Of a stretch of DNA of 36,280 nt, positions 16,981-25,466 are shown in pieces. The stretch's first letter is position 1, and the number at the start of each line of letters is the position of its first letter. A program made the position numbers and the translations under genes. Under the pieces are notes generated by a model. That model saw nothing but the letters and a program-made list of their open reading frames with translations. It had not been told where the DNA came from and made no database searches. Origin of the DNA: Actinomycetes bacterium (GTDB taxonomy: Bacteria; Actinomycetota; Acidimicrobiia; Acidimicrobiales; RAAP-2); contig JAKAEP010000010.1 in assembly GCA_021818265.1 (NCBI GenBank), positions 1-36,280 of the forward strand, read 5' to 3'.

Positions 16981-18338
16981 GCCACGACGTCATCAATCCC
17001 GCGACCGAGGCGGTCGTCGCGACCGTCGCCGACCACAGCGCCGAGGAGACCGACGCCGCCATCGCGCGCGCGAGCGCGGCCCTCGCCGGCTGGCGCCGGG
17101 TCGCCCCGGCCGACCGGGCCCGGCTGCTCCGGCGCTTCGGCGAGGTCGTCGACGCCCACAACGAGGAGCTGGCCCGCCTCGAGGTCGCCAACTCCGGCCA
17201 CACCATCGCCAACGCCCGCTGGGAGGCCGGCAACGTCCGCGACGTCCTCACCTACTACGCGGGGGCCGTCGAGCGCCACATCGGCAAGCAGATCCCGGTG
17301 GCCGGCGGGGTCGACGTCACCTTCTACGAGCCCATCGGCGTCGTGGGGATCATCGTCCCGTGGAACTTCCCGATGCCGATCGCGGGCTGGGGGCTCGCCC
17401 CGGCGCTCGCCGCCGGCAACACGGTCGTCCTGAAGCCGGCCCAGCTCACGCCGCTCACCGCGATGCGCCTCGGCGAGCTCGCCCTGGAGGCCGGGCTGCC
17501 CGAGGGCGTCCTCCAGGTGGTGACCGGCGCGGGCGGCGTCGTCGGCGGGCGCCTGGTCGCCCACCCCGACGTGCGCAAGGTCTGCTTCACCGGCTCCAAC
17601 GAGGTCGGCCGGACGATCATGGAGGGCTGCGCCGCCCAGGTGAAGCGGGTGACCCTCGAGCTCGGCGGCAAGAGCGCCAACGTGGTCTTCGCCGACGCCG
17701 ACCTAGAGCGGGCCGCGGCGAGCGCGCCCTACGCCGTCTTCGACAACGCCGGCCAGGACTGCTGTGCGCGCAGCCGCCTGCTCGTCCAGCGCTCGGCCTA
17801 CGACCGGTTCATGGATCTCTTCGAGCGCGCCGTTAAGGCCGTCAAGGTCATGGACCCGGCCGACGACGCCGCCGAGATGGGCCCGCTCATCTCGGCCGCT
17901 CACCGCGAGCGCGTCGCGGGCTTCCTCGAGGGCGCCCGCGTCGCCTTCACCGGATCGGCCCCGGCGGGGCCGGGCTACTGGATGGCCCCGACGGTCCTCG
18001 AGACGCCCGACCGCACCGCCCCGGTCTTCACCGAGGAGGTCTTCGGGCCGGTCGTCTCGGTCGTCCCCTTCGAGGACGAGGCCGAGGCCGTCGCCATCGC
18101 CAACGAGGGCCCCTTCGGCCTCTCCGGCTCGATCTGGACCGGCGACGTCGGCCGGGCGTTCCGGGTGGCGCGGGGGATCGAGACCGGCACGATCTCGATC
18201 AACTCCAACTCCTCGGTGCGCTACTCCACCCCCTTCGGCGGCTTCAAGCAGTCGGGGCTGGGCCGCGAGCTCGGGCCCGACGCCCTGCGCGGGTTCAGCG
18301 AGGAGAAGAACGTGTTCATCTCGACAGAGGAGGCGTAG
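16977..18338 (+). CDS. NAD(P)-dependent aldehyde dehydrogenase
   Basis: Oxidises an aldehyde to the acid; in this operon probably the gamma-glutamyl aldehyde formed from a glutamylated amine (inference). The 453-residue protein has the nucleotide-binding PWNFPMPIAGWGLAPALAAG stretch, TGSNEVGR, the catalytic glutamate E228 in TLELGGKSAN, the nucleophile C262 in GQDCCAR, and EVFGPVVSVVPFEDE. E and C are 34 residues apart, as in well-studied enzymes. It is about 30-40 residues shorter than usual because the segment after RVAGFLEGARVAF is trimmed (a loop before the MAPTVLETPD motif). GTG at 16977 overlaps the ligase stop by four bases. The open frame also runs upstream, but that part is a shadow of the ligase gene. 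Confidence 0.9.
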   Translation: MSHDVINPATEAVVATVADHSAEETDAAIARASAALAGWRRVAPADRARLLRRFGEVVDAHNEELARLEVANSGHTIANARWEAGNVRDVLTYYAGAVERHIGKQIPVAGGVDVTFYEPIGVVGIIVPWNFPMPIAGWGLAPALAAGNTVVLKPAQLTPLTAMRLGELALEAGLPEGVLQVVTGAGGVVGGRLVAHPDVRKVCFTGSNEVGRTIMEGCAAQVKRVTLELGGKSANVVFADADLERAAASAPYAVFDNAGQDCCARSRLLVQRSAYDRFMDLFERAVKAVKVMDPADDAAEMGPLISAAHRERVAGFLEGARVAFTGSAPAGPGYWMAPTVLETPDRTAPVFTEEVFGPVVSVVPFEDEAEAVAIANEGPFGLSGSIWTGDVGRAFRVARGIETGTISINSNSSVRYSTPFGGFKQSGLGRELGPDALRGFSEEKNVFISTEEA

Positions 18339-19102
18339 TGGGCCGGTTGGACGGCAAGGTCAGCGTCATCACGGGCGCGGCGAGCGGGATCGGGCGCGCG
18401 AGCGCTCTGCGCTTCGCGGCCGAGGGGGCGACCGTCGTGGTCGCCGACCTCGCGCGCGAGGCCGGCACGGCCCTCGCCGCCGAGGTCGGGGGCCTCTTCG
18501 TGGAGGTCGACGTCGCGAGCGAGGAGAGCGTCAAGGCGATGTACGACGAGGTCGTCGCCGCCTACGGCGGCCTGGATGTCATCTTCAACAACGCGGGCAT
18601 CTCCCCGCCCGAGGACGACTCGATCCTCACGACCGACCTCGGGGCCTGGGAGCGCGTCCAGGCCGTCAACCTGACCTCGGTCTACCTGGGCTGCAAGTAC
18701 GGGATCCCCCTCCTGCTCGAGCGCGGCGGCGGCTCGGTCATCAACACGGCGTCGTTCGTCGCGGTGCTCGGCTCGGCCACCAGCCAGATCTCCTACACCG
18801 CCTCCAAGGGCGGGGTGCTCTCGATGAGCCGCGAGCTCGGGGTCCAGTTCGCCCGCCAGGGCGTGCGGGTGAACGCCCTGTGCCCGGGGCCGGTGAACAC
18901 GCCCCTGCTACGCGAGCTCTTCGCCAAGGACCCCGAGCGGGCCGCGCGCCGGCTGGTGCACGTGCCGATGGGCCGCTTCGCCGAGGCCGAGGAGATCGCG
19001 AGCGCGGTCGCGTTCCTCGCGAGCGACGACGCGTCGTTCATCACCGCCTCGACGTTCCTCGTCGACGGCGGCATCCACGCCGCCTACGTCACCCCGCTCT
19101 AG
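18338..19102 (+). CDS. SDR-family oxidoreductase in the amine operon
   Basis: A 254-residue classical short-chain dehydrogenase. TGAASGIG near residue 12 binds the cofactor, DVIFNNAGI gives the NNAG motif, and NTASF plus YTASKGG supply the Ser and Tyr-x-x-x-Lys catalytic residues. VNALCPGPVNTPLL and FLVDGG are the usual C-terminal landmarks. GTG at 18338 shares its first base with the last base of the aldehyde dehydrogenase stop, so it is the third coupled gene. In related actinobacterial clusters an SDR often sits beside the ligase and aldehyde dehydrogenase, presumably oxidising a hydroxyl or interconverting an aldehyde of the same substrate. Ethanolamine- or hydroxy-amine-derived intermediates are possible (inference). 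Its stop shares CTAG with the convergent gene. Confidence 0.9.
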   Translation: MGRLDGKVSVITGAASGIGRASALRFAAEGATVVVADLAREAGTALAAEVGGLFVEVDVASEESVKAMYDEVVAAYGGLDVIFNNAGISPPEDDSILTTDLGAWERVQAVNLTSVYLGCKYGIPLLLERGGGSVINTASFVAVLGSATSQISYTASKGGVLSMSRELGVQFARQGVRVNALCPGPVNTPLLRELFAKDPERAARRLVHVPMGRFAEAEEIASAVAFLASDDASFITASTFLVDGGIHAAYVTPL

Positions 19103-20016
19103 CCGGCGGGGGCGACGAAGTACTCGCTGAGGTACTTCTCGCCCTCGTCGCAGGCGATCGTCACCACGACCGCGCCCTCGCCGAGGCGCTCGGCCAGACC
19201 CCGCGCGACGATCATGTTCGCCCCGGTGCTCGGCCCGACGAGGAGCCCGTGGGTCGCGGCGAGCCGGCGCATCTCGGCCACGGCGTCGTCGCTGTGGACC
19301 GAGACGACCTCGTCGACGATCTCGCGGTGGCGGGCGTAGATCGTGGGCACGAAGCCGTCGGAGATCCCCTCGATCTGGTGCAGGCCGCGCTCGCCGCACT
19401 GGATCGTGCACGACTCGGCCGGCTCGAGCGCGACGAGGCGCACCGCGGGGTTCACCGCGCGCAGCGCCTGGCCGACCCCCACGAGGGTGCCCCCCGTGCC
19501 CACGCCCATCACGAAGCCGTCGGGCACCCGCGAGGGGCCGAGCTGGCCGAGGATCTCCGGGCCGAGCCACGTGCGGTTCTCCTCGACGTTCCACTCGTTC
19601 TGGAACTGGTGGGGGGCGAAGTGGCCCGGGAGGCGCCCGAGCCGGTCGGCCTCGGCGAGGGCGTCGTTGACGAAGAACGTCCCCACGGTGCGCACCTCGG
19701 CGCCGAAGGCCCGCGAGATCGCCGAGCGCTCGGGGCTCATCCCCTCGGGCATCACCACGACCATCCGGTAGCCCTTCACCGCCGCAATCATCGCCAGGGC
19801 GTTGCCGGTGTTGCCCGAGGAGGCCTCGACGATCGTGTCGCCCGGGGCGAGCAGACCCTCGCGCTCGGCTCGCTCGACGATGTAGCGGGCCATACGGGCC
19901 TTGATCGAGCCCGAGGGGTTGAGGTACTCGAGCTTGAGGTGGATCCCGTCGATCTCGACGAGGGGGGTGTGACCGACCGCGTCGAGGACCGTCGCCGTCG
20001 TGTGTGTGGGCGCCAT
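19099..20016 (-). CDS. Cysteine synthase family PLP enzyme
   Basis: A 305-residue fold-type II PLP enzyme, probably an O-acetyl- or O-phosphoserine sulfhydrylase-type cysteine synthase. The PLP lysine is K39 in NPSGSIKARM, where most relatives have KDR, so the usual Asp is Ala. The phosphate and substrate loops are EASSGNTGNALAM and GVGTGGTLVGVG. ACDEGEKYLSE near the C-terminus matches cysteine synthases. The ATG start at 20016 has an ideal ribosome site, GGAGGTGA, four bases upstream. It stands alone (no cysE, moeB/cysO or cystathionine gene nearby), so cystathionine beta-synthase-like or other beta-replacement activity cannot be excluded. Its stop overlaps the SDR stop. Confidence 0.82.
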   Translation of the reverse strand: MAPTHTTATVLDAVGHTPLVEIDGIHLKLEYLNPSGSIKARMARYIVERAEREGLLAPGDTIVEASSGNTGNALAMIAAVKGYRMVVVMPEGMSPERSAISRAFGAEVRTVGTFFVNDALAEADRLGRLPGHFAPHQFQNEWNVEENRTWLGPEILGQLGPSRVPDGFVMGVGTGGTLVGVGQALRAVNPAVRLVALEPAESCTIQCGERGLHQIEGISDGFVPTIYARHREIVDEVVSVHSDDAVAEMRRLAATHGLLVGPSTGANMIVARGLAERLGEGAVVVTIACDEGEKYLSEYFVAPAG

Positions 20017-20082
20017 TGCCTCACCTCCGGGTCACCCCACGCTAGACCCTGGCCCGGTCTCGCTCACGACGACGGCCCCGGC

Positions 20083-20124
20083 CCCCGGGCGGGCCGGCGG
20101 CTCGGCGCCGCGGCCCGCCCGGGG
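20083..20124 (-). terminator. Strong GC hairpin after the MMPL gene
   Basis: CCCCGGGCGGGCCG (20083-20096) and CGGCCCGCCCGGGG (20111-20124) are perfect 14-base complements with a 14-base loop. The hairpin starts 12 bases after the MMPL stop and lies before the next gene's ribosome site. No U-tract is seen, which is common for GC-rich actinobacterial terminators. Confidence 0.6.
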
Positions 20125-20136
20125 ACCCGGACGCGA

Positions 20137-22326
20137 CTACTCGTGGGCGAAGCTGACCTGGGGCAGGAGGCGCTCGAGCCACCGGGGCAGCCACCAGGCG
20201 GCGTGCCCGCTCAGGCGCAAGAGGACCGGCACCAGCACGAGGCGGACGACGAAGGCGTCGAGCAGCACCGCCACCCCGAGCACGACGCCCATCTCCTTGG
20301 GCGGCAGCGGGCCCGAGAGCGCGAAGGTGAAGAAGACCGCGACCATCACCGCCCCGGCCGAGAAGATGACCCGACCCGAGTGCGCCACCCCGTTGACCAT
20401 GGCGTCGCGGGCGTCCCCGGAGCGCTCGTAGTGCTCCTTCGCGCTCGAGAGCAGGAAGACCGTGTAGTCCATCGAGATGGCGAAGATCATCGCGAAGAAG
20501 AAGACCGGCGCCCACGCGTCGAGGAACCCCTGGGGGGCGAAGCCGAGCAGGGCGTGCAGGTCGCCGTTCTGGAAGACCAGGCGCGCCACCCCGAAGGCGC
20601 CGGCCGTGGCGAGCAGGCTCGTGAGCACGCCGAGCAGCGCGATGAGCAGGGCGCGCAGGGCGAGCAGCAGCAGCACGAAGCCGAGGACCATCACCAGGAC
20701 GATGACCTCGGTCGTCTTGCCCGCGAGCAGGTGCTGGAGGTCGACGTTCTCGGCCGCGGCGCCGCCGATGAGGACACCCGCGGGGACCTCGGAGCGCAGT
20801 CGCGTGAGCGTCGTGGCGAGGACCGGGCTCGAGGGCCCGACGGTCGGCACCACCCCGATGAAGCTGAGATCGGGTCGGCTCGCCGAGGCGACCGGTGGCG
20901 CGACCGCGGCGACGCCCCGGTCGGCGCGCAGCACCGAGACGGTCGCGGCGGCCAACGACGTGGGGGCGACGACCTGCAACTCGCCGGGCGCGCCCACCCC
21001 GAACGCCCGCTGGACCTGGGAGTAGCCCACCCGCGCGTCGGCGCTCGCCGGGACGACCTTGATCGACGGCATGGCCGTGCGCAGTCCGATCACCGGCACC
21101 GCGAGGGCGACGAGCAGGGCGAGCGCCGCGACGCCGAAGAGGAGCGGGCGGCGCCAGAGGAGCTCCCCCCAGCGCGCGAAGCGCTTCGAGCGGTGCTCGC
21201 CGGCGTGCACCCAGGGCAGGGCGAGCGCGTCCACCCGCTCGCCCAGCGCGCCCAGGGCCGCGGGCAGCAGCGTCAGGGTCGCCGCGGCGACGAAGACGAC
21301 CGCGAGCATGATGCCGCCCGACACCGACCGGAAGGCCGGCGAGGGCACCACCCAGACCGCCGAGAGCGAGACCAGGACCGTGAGGGCGGAGAACGCGACG
21401 GCCTTGCCCGCGGAGTCCATCGTCTCGGCGACGGCGTGCTCGACGTCGCGGTGACGCCCGAAGTAGGCGCCGCGGAAGCGCACGACGATGAACAGGGCGT
21501 AGTCGATCCCGAGGGCCAGGGCGAACATCATCGCGAAGTTCATGGCCCAGATCGAGATGGGCGTGACCTTGCTCAGCAGGTCGAGTAGACCGGCCGCGCT
21601 GAACAGGCCCGCCAGGGTGAGCAGCAGGGGCAGGCCGGCGGCGACGAGCGAGCCGAAGGCGAGGACCAGGATCGCGAGCGTCACGGGCCACGAGAACATC
21701 TCCGAGCGCATCATCGCCGAGTGGTTGGCCCGGTTGAAGTCCGCCCACAGCACCGACGAGCCGGTCGGCGTGACGCTGATCCCGGGCAGGGACAGCGCGG
21801 CGAGCGGGGCCTCGAGGGCGCTGGCCGCCGCGACCATGGTGTTGGTGCCCCGCCCCGCCCCGGCCAGGACGAGGGCCGTGTGGCCGTCGCGGCTGATGGT
21901 GACGCCGGGTCGCGGGGCCACGACGCTCGAGACGTCGGGGTTCGCCGCCAGCACCCGCTCGACGCGCGAGACAACCCGTCGCACCGAGGGAGCGGTGACG
22001 GGCTGGGTCGAGGAGTGCACGACGACCTCGATGGCCGAGGAGGCCTGCCCCGCGAAGTACCGCTGGGCGAGGTCGCGAACCTGCACCGACGCCGAGCCGT
22101 TGGCCTGCCACCCGGCCCCGCTGAGGGCCCGCTCGACGCCGGGGGCGAAGGCGCCCATGACGACGATGACGACGAGCCAGATCGCGAAGACCAGCCGTCG
22201 TCGCCGCGCCGACCAGGCGCCCAGGCGACCCAGGGGTCCGCGCGCCAGGGGGCCGTGCAGGGGGTGAAGGGACTCCCCGGGGGCCGCGGCGTCGGTGTCG
22301 GTGGTGGTAACCGTGGATTTGAGCAT
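20137..22326 (-). CDS. MMPL-family (RND-type) transporter
   Basis: A 729-residue proton-driven membrane exporter of the MMPL family. Some relatives move lipids in mycobacteria; the substrate here is unknown. The layout is the usual duplicated one: TM1 (RRLVFAIWLVVIVVMGAFAP), a periplasmic domain, TM2-TM6 with GIDYALFIVVR, a second TM (LLFGVAALALLVALAVPVIG), a second periplasmic domain, then TM8-TM12 with ISMDYTVFLLSSAKE. Both Asp-Tyr pairs used in proton relay are present. The start ATG at 22326 has no clear ribosome site and lies about eight bases after a TATAGC box, so the mRNA is probably leaderless. A perfect 20-base palindrome overlaps that box. It runs in the same direction as the mycofactocin genes behind it, 47 bases apart. 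Confidence 0.88.
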   Translation of the reverse strand: MLKSTVTTTDTDAAAPGESLHPLHGPLARGPLGRLGAWSARRRRLVFAIWLVVIVVMGAFAPGVERALSGAGWQANGSASVQVRDLAQRYFAGQASSAIEVVVHSSTQPVTAPSVRRVVSRVERVLAANPDVSSVVAPRPGVTISRDGHTALVLAGAGRGTNTMVAAASALEAPLAALSLPGISVTPTGSSVLWADFNRANHSAMMRSEMFSWPVTLAILVLAFGSLVAAGLPLLLTLAGLFSAAGLLDLLSKVTPISIWAMNFAMMFALALGIDYALFIVVRFRGAYFGRHRDVEHAVAETMDSAGKAVAFSALTVLVSLSAVWVVPSPAFRSVSGGIMLAVVFVAAATLTLLPAALGALGERVDALALPWVHAGEHRSKRFARWGELLWRRPLLFGVAALALLVALAVPVIGLRTAMPSIKVVPASADARVGYSQVQRAFGVGAPGELQVVAPTSLAAATVSVLRADRGVAAVAPPVASASRPDLSFIGVVPTVGPSSPVLATTLTRLRSEVPAGVLIGGAAAENVDLQHLLAGKTTEVIVLVMVLGFVLLLLALRALLIALLGVLTSLLATAGAFGVARLVFQNGDLHALLGFAPQGFLDAWAPVFFFAMIFAISMDYTVFLLSSAKEHYERSGDARDAMVNGVAHSGRVIFSAGAVMVAVFFTFALSGPLPPKEMGVVLGVAVLLDAFVVRLVLVPVLLRLSGHAAWWLPRWLERLLPQVSFAHE

Positions 22327-22335
22327 CCGGGGATG

Positions 22336-22355
22336 CTATACCCCCAGGGGTATAG
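22336..22355. promoter_or_regulatory. Perfect palindrome CTATACCCCCAGGGGTATAG, CsoR/CstR-like operator
   Basis: Nine-base arms CTATACCCC and GGGGTATAG flank CA. The TACCCC/GGGGTA core resembles operators of the CsoR/CstR/RcnR family of copper, persulfide or nickel sensors. Its left arm, read on the minus strand, contains the TATAGC box that would be the MMPL -10. A second palindrome, GCATCC-GG-GGATGC (22323-22336), abuts it and includes the start codon. The regulator gene is not in the window. Confidence 0.6.
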
Positions 22356-22373
22356 ACCAGGCTAAGCGGGTTC

Positions 22374-23156
22374 TCAGGCGACCGTCATGCCCCCGTCGAC
22401 CGCGAGGTTGGCCCCGGTCACCGCGGCCGCGGCCTCCGAGCAGAGCCAGAGGATGGCCGCGGCCACCTCCTCGGGCTCGAGGAGCCGGCCGATCGGCTGC
22501 TGGGCGGCGAAGGCCGCGGTGTCCGCCAGGCCGTAGACGCGCGCCGAGGCCTCGAGCATGGCGGTGCGCGTCGAGCCGGGGCTCACGGCGTTCACCGTCA
22601 CACCATGGTCGGCCAGGTCGATCGCCGCCGAGCGCACGAGGCCCACCACGGCGTGCTTGGAGGCCACGTAGGCCGCCAGGTGGCGCAGCCCCATCGCCCC
22701 GCCCGCCGAGGCCACCGCCACGAACCGGCCCCGCCCCCGGGCGCCCTCGATGAGGGTGGGCGCGGCCGCCTCGAGGAGCCGGCGCACGCCCAGCACGTTC
22801 ACGCTCCACACGGCGTCGACGGCCTGGTCCTCGAGCGCCCAGACCGGCCCGCCGGCGGCCATCACCCCGGCGCAGGCGACGGCCGCGTCGAGCCGGCCGA
22901 AGTGCAGGGTCGCCGTCTCGACCGCGAGGCGCATGTCGGCCGCGCTGCGCACGTCGCCGACGAGCCCGAGCACGGCCTCCCCGTGGCGCGCGACGACGGC
23001 GTCGAGGTCGCGCTGGGTGGCCATGGGGTAGGGCACGCCGGCGACGTCGCGGCACCGGTCGACCGCCACCACCCGGTAGCCCGCGCCCACCAGGGCGTCG
23101 ACGGTGGCCGCCCCGATGCCGCGCGCGGCGCCGGTGACGACGGCGACCCGGCTCAT
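22374..23156 (-). CDS. Mycofactocin-dependent-type SDR oxidoreductase
   Basis: A 260-residue short-chain dehydrogenase at the end of the mycofactocin operon. It has TGAARGIG near residue 8, an ASAGG serine and YVASKHA for Tyr/Lys, and ends with LAVDGGMTVA. An insertion at about residues 35-60 contains VPYPMATQRDLDAVV; a similar insertion (YP-AT-DL pattern) marks SDR subfamilies found only with mycofactocin, where NAD is held tightly and mycofactocin takes the electrons. The usual NAG motif reads CAG (AVACAGVMA). Its ATG overlaps the mftD stop as ATGA. The frame extends upstream inside mftD, but that part is not coding. It probably oxidises an alcohol; the substrate is unknown. Confidence 0.85.
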   Translation of the reverse strand: MSRVAVVTGAARGIGAATVDALVGAGYRVVAVDRCRDVAGVPYPMATQRDLDAVVARHGEAVLGLVGDVRSAADMRLAVETATLHFGRLDAAVACAGVMAAGGPVWALEDQAVDAVWSVNVLGVRRLLEAAAPTLIEGARGRGRFVAVASAGGAMGLRHLAAYVASKHAVVGLVRSAAIDLADHGVTVNAVSPGSTRTAMLEASARVYGLADTAAFAAQQPIGRLLEPEEVAAAILWLCSEAAAAVTGANLAVDGGMTVA

Positions 23157-24325
23157 CCGCCCAGGCGCCGGAAGAAGTCGGGCGGGGCGACGACGTCGTC
23201 GCGCCCGAGCTCGGCCACGTCGGCCCGGCCCAGTCCGAGCAGGGCCGAGTCGAGGCCCCCTCGCAGGATGTCGAGGACGTTCTCCACCCCGGCCTGGCCG
23301 TTGGCGGCGAGGCCCCAGAGGTAGGCGCGCCCGATCATCACGGCCCGCGCGCCCAGGGCCAGGGCCTTGGCGACGTCGCCCCCGCGGCGCACGCCCCCGT
23401 CGAGCAGCACCTCGACCTGGTCGCCGACGGCCTCGGCCACGGCCGAGAGCGAGCGCAGCGGCGCCGGCGTCGAGTCGAGGTTGTTCCCGCCGTGGTTCGA
23501 GACCGACAGCGCCGTCGCGCCGAGGTCGAGGACGCGTTTGGCGTCGTCGACGCGGCTCACCCCCTTGACCATGAACGGCCCGTCCCACGACGCGCGCAGC
23601 CAGGCGAGGTCGTCCCAGCTGGGCGGCGGGGTCGACATCCACTCGCCGTAGGCGGCGAAGAAGCCCGGAGCGGGCTCGGCGTCGACGGCCATGTTGGGCG
23701 TGGTGAGCTCGGGCAGGCGCCCGGCGCGCGCGTAGGCGTAGAGCCACGCCGGGCGCGCGAGGGCCTGGGGCGCGAGCTTGGCCATCGCCGCGAGGTCGAG
23801 CCGCTCGGGGATCCAGGGGCTCCCCCAGTCGCGCCCGTGGCTGAAGGTCCAGTCCAGGGTGACGATCAGCCCGCGCGCGCCGGCGGCCCGGGCGCGCGCC
23901 AGGCGCTTCTCGATGCGCTCGCGCCCCCCCGCCCAGTAGACCTGGAAGAGGACCGGCGCGCCCGTCGCGCACACGTCCTCGAGCGAGCGGCTGGCGAACG
24001 AGCTCAGCCCCATCGCCACCCCGCGCGCGGCGGCGGCCCGGGCGACGGCGACCTCGCCCTCGGGGTGCACCGCCTGGACCCCGGTCGGCGAGAGCAGCAC
24101 CGGCATCGCGACCTCGAGGCCCATGACCGTGGTCGCGAGGCGGCGCTCGGGCGGCGCGCCCGCGACGTGGGGCGCGAAGCCCAGCTCGTCGAAGGCCGCC
24201 GTGTTGTCCCGGAACGAGAGGCCCTTCTCCGCGCCGGCGAGGATCGCGCCGTAGACCGAGCGGGGCAGGCGTCGTCGGGCGCGCGCCTCGGCGACCGCCA
24301 CCGTCTCGAACCAGCCTCGCGCCAC
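23153..24325 (-). CDS. mftD: MftD: FMN-dependent pre-mycofactocin synthase
   Basis: A 390-residue FMN enzyme of the alpha-hydroxyacid dehydrogenase family. MftD oxidatively deaminates the MftC/MftE product AHDP to the alpha-keto compound pre-mycofactocin, the redox-active form. FMN and active-site landmarks are PVLLSPTGVQAVHPEGE, FQVYWAGG, VTLDWTFSHGRDWGSPW, FMVKGVSRVDDAKR, SVSNHGGNNLDSTPAP (active-site His) and VLLDGGVRRGGDVAKALALG. The SNHGGNNLD form and its position after mftC separate it from lactate dehydrogenase LldD. GTG at 24325 has GGGAGGT a few bases upstream. It follows mftC by 19 bases and overlaps the SDR by four. Confidence 0.92.
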   Translation of the reverse strand: MARGWFETVAVAEARARRRLPRSVYGAILAGAEKGLSFRDNTAAFDELGFAPHVAGAPPERRLATTVMGLEVAMPVLLSPTGVQAVHPEGEVAVARAAAARGVAMGLSSFASRSLEDVCATGAPVLFQVYWAGGRERIEKRLARARAAGARGLIVTLDWTFSHGRDWGSPWIPERLDLAAMAKLAPQALARPAWLYAYARAGRLPELTTPNMAVDAEPAPGFFAAYGEWMSTPPPSWDDLAWLRASWDGPFMVKGVSRVDDAKRVLDLGATALSVSNHGGNNLDSTPAPLRSLSAVAEAVGDQVEVLLDGGVRRGGDVAKALALGARAVMIGRAYLWGLAANGQAGVENVLDILRGGLDSALLGLGRADVAELGRDDVVAPPDFFRRLGG

Positions 24326-24344
24326 GCGACCTCCCGGGGCGAGA

Positions 24345-25466
24345 CTACCGAAGCCGCCCGGGCGCCCCCACGGCGACCGCGCGCGAGTGGTCGACCGAGG
24401 GCGCCGGGCGCAGCTCGACCCGGGTCGTCGCGAGCCGGCGCTCGCCGTGGCCGAAGACGCACTCGGGGTCGGGGTCGCTCGCCTCGAGCCCGGTGAAGAA
24501 CTTCGCGGCGAGGCACCCCCCGCGACAGGCGTCGTAGCTGCCGCAGCTCGCGCAGGCCCCCGGGCTGTTGGGCGCGCGCAGCTCGGAAAAGAGCGCGCTC
24601 TCGCGCCAGAGCGGCCCGAAGCCCGAGGCGCGGAGGTTGCCGGCTCTGAAGCGGTCGTGGATCACGAAGGGGCAGGCGTAGACGTCGCCGACCGGGTCGA
24701 TCAGGCAGACCACCCGTCCCGCGCCGCAGAGGTTGAGCCCCTCGAGCGGCGCCCCGAGGGGCGAGAGGTGGAAGAAGGAGTCGCCGGTGAGCACGTGGGG
24801 CCGCTCGACGAGCCACGCGTGGAGCCGGCGGTTCTGGGCGGCCGTGGGGCGAAGCGCGTCCCAGACCGCGACGCCCCGGCCCGAGGGGCGAAGGCGCGCG
24901 AGGCGCAGCTGGGCGCCGTAGCCGCTCGCCAGCGCCTCGAGCGCGTCGAGCTGCTCGACGCTCTCGCGGGTCACCACGACCGAGACCTTGAAGCCGGCGA
25001 AGCCCGCCCCGGCGAGGTGGTCCATCGCGCGCCGGGCGGCCGCGTAGCTGCCCGCGCCGCGCACCCGGTCGCTCGTGGCGGCGTCGGCCCCGTCGATCGA
25101 GACCTGGACGTCGAGGTAGTCCATCGCGGCGAGCCGTCGGGCGGCGGCCGCGTCGAGGCGCGTCCCGTTGGTCGAGAACTTCACCCCGACGCGGCGCTCG
25201 ACGGCGTGCTCGACGATGTCGAAGAAGTCCCGGCGGATCATCGGCTCGCCCCCGCCGACGTTGACGTAGAAGACCCGCATCGCCGCCAGCTCGTCGACCA
25301 GGGCGAGCGCCTCGGCGGTCGTCAGCTCGTCCGGGTCGCGCCGGCCCGACGAGGAGAGGCAGTGCGTGCAGGCGAGGTTGCACGCGTAGGTCAGCTCCCA
25401 GGTCAGGCAGATCGGGGCGTTGAGCCCGCCCTCGAGCCGGTCGCGCAGGCCCGACTCAGCCGACAC
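24345..25466 (-). CDS. mftC: MftC: radical SAM peptide maturase
   Basis: A 373-residue radical SAM/SPASM enzyme that decarboxylates the C-terminal tyrosine of MftA and then cross-links Val and Tyr. The SAM-cluster cysteines are C29, C33 and C36 in ACNLACTHC, followed by VGGGEPMIRRDF. The SPASM domain supplies auxiliary cluster ligands in CGAGRVVC, DVYACPFV, CASCGSYDACRGGC and DPEC. GTG at 25466 overlaps the end of mftB by 11 bases, a sign of tight coupling with the peptide-binding partner. The opening NAPICLTWELTYACNLAC is characteristic of MftC. All ligands appear intact, so the enzyme should be functional. Confidence 0.95.
   Translation of the reverse strand: MSAESGLRDRLEGGLNAPICLTWELTYACNLACTHCLSSSGRRDPDELTTAEALALVDELAAMRVFYVNVGGGEPMIRRDFFDIVEHAVERRVGVKFSTNGTRLDAAAARRLAAMDYLDVQVSIDGADAATSDRVRGAGSYAAARRAMDHLAGAGFAGFKVSVVVTRESVEQLDALEALASGYGAQLRLARLRPSGRGVAVWDALRPTAAQNRRLHAWLVERPHVLTGDSFFHLSPLGAPLEGLNLCGAGRVVCLIDPVGDVYACPFVIHDRFRAGNLRASGFGPLWRESALFSELRAPNSPGACASCGSYDACRGGCLAAKFFTGLEASDPDPECVFGHGERRLATTRVELRPAPSVDHSRAVAVGAPGRLR

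Noticed and set aside
17764..21588. A 1274-codon open frame on the plus strand
   Set aside because: Overlaps aldehyde dehydrogenase, SDR, the cysteine-synthase-like gene and MMPL in other frames; composition is repetitive and charged, with no domain.
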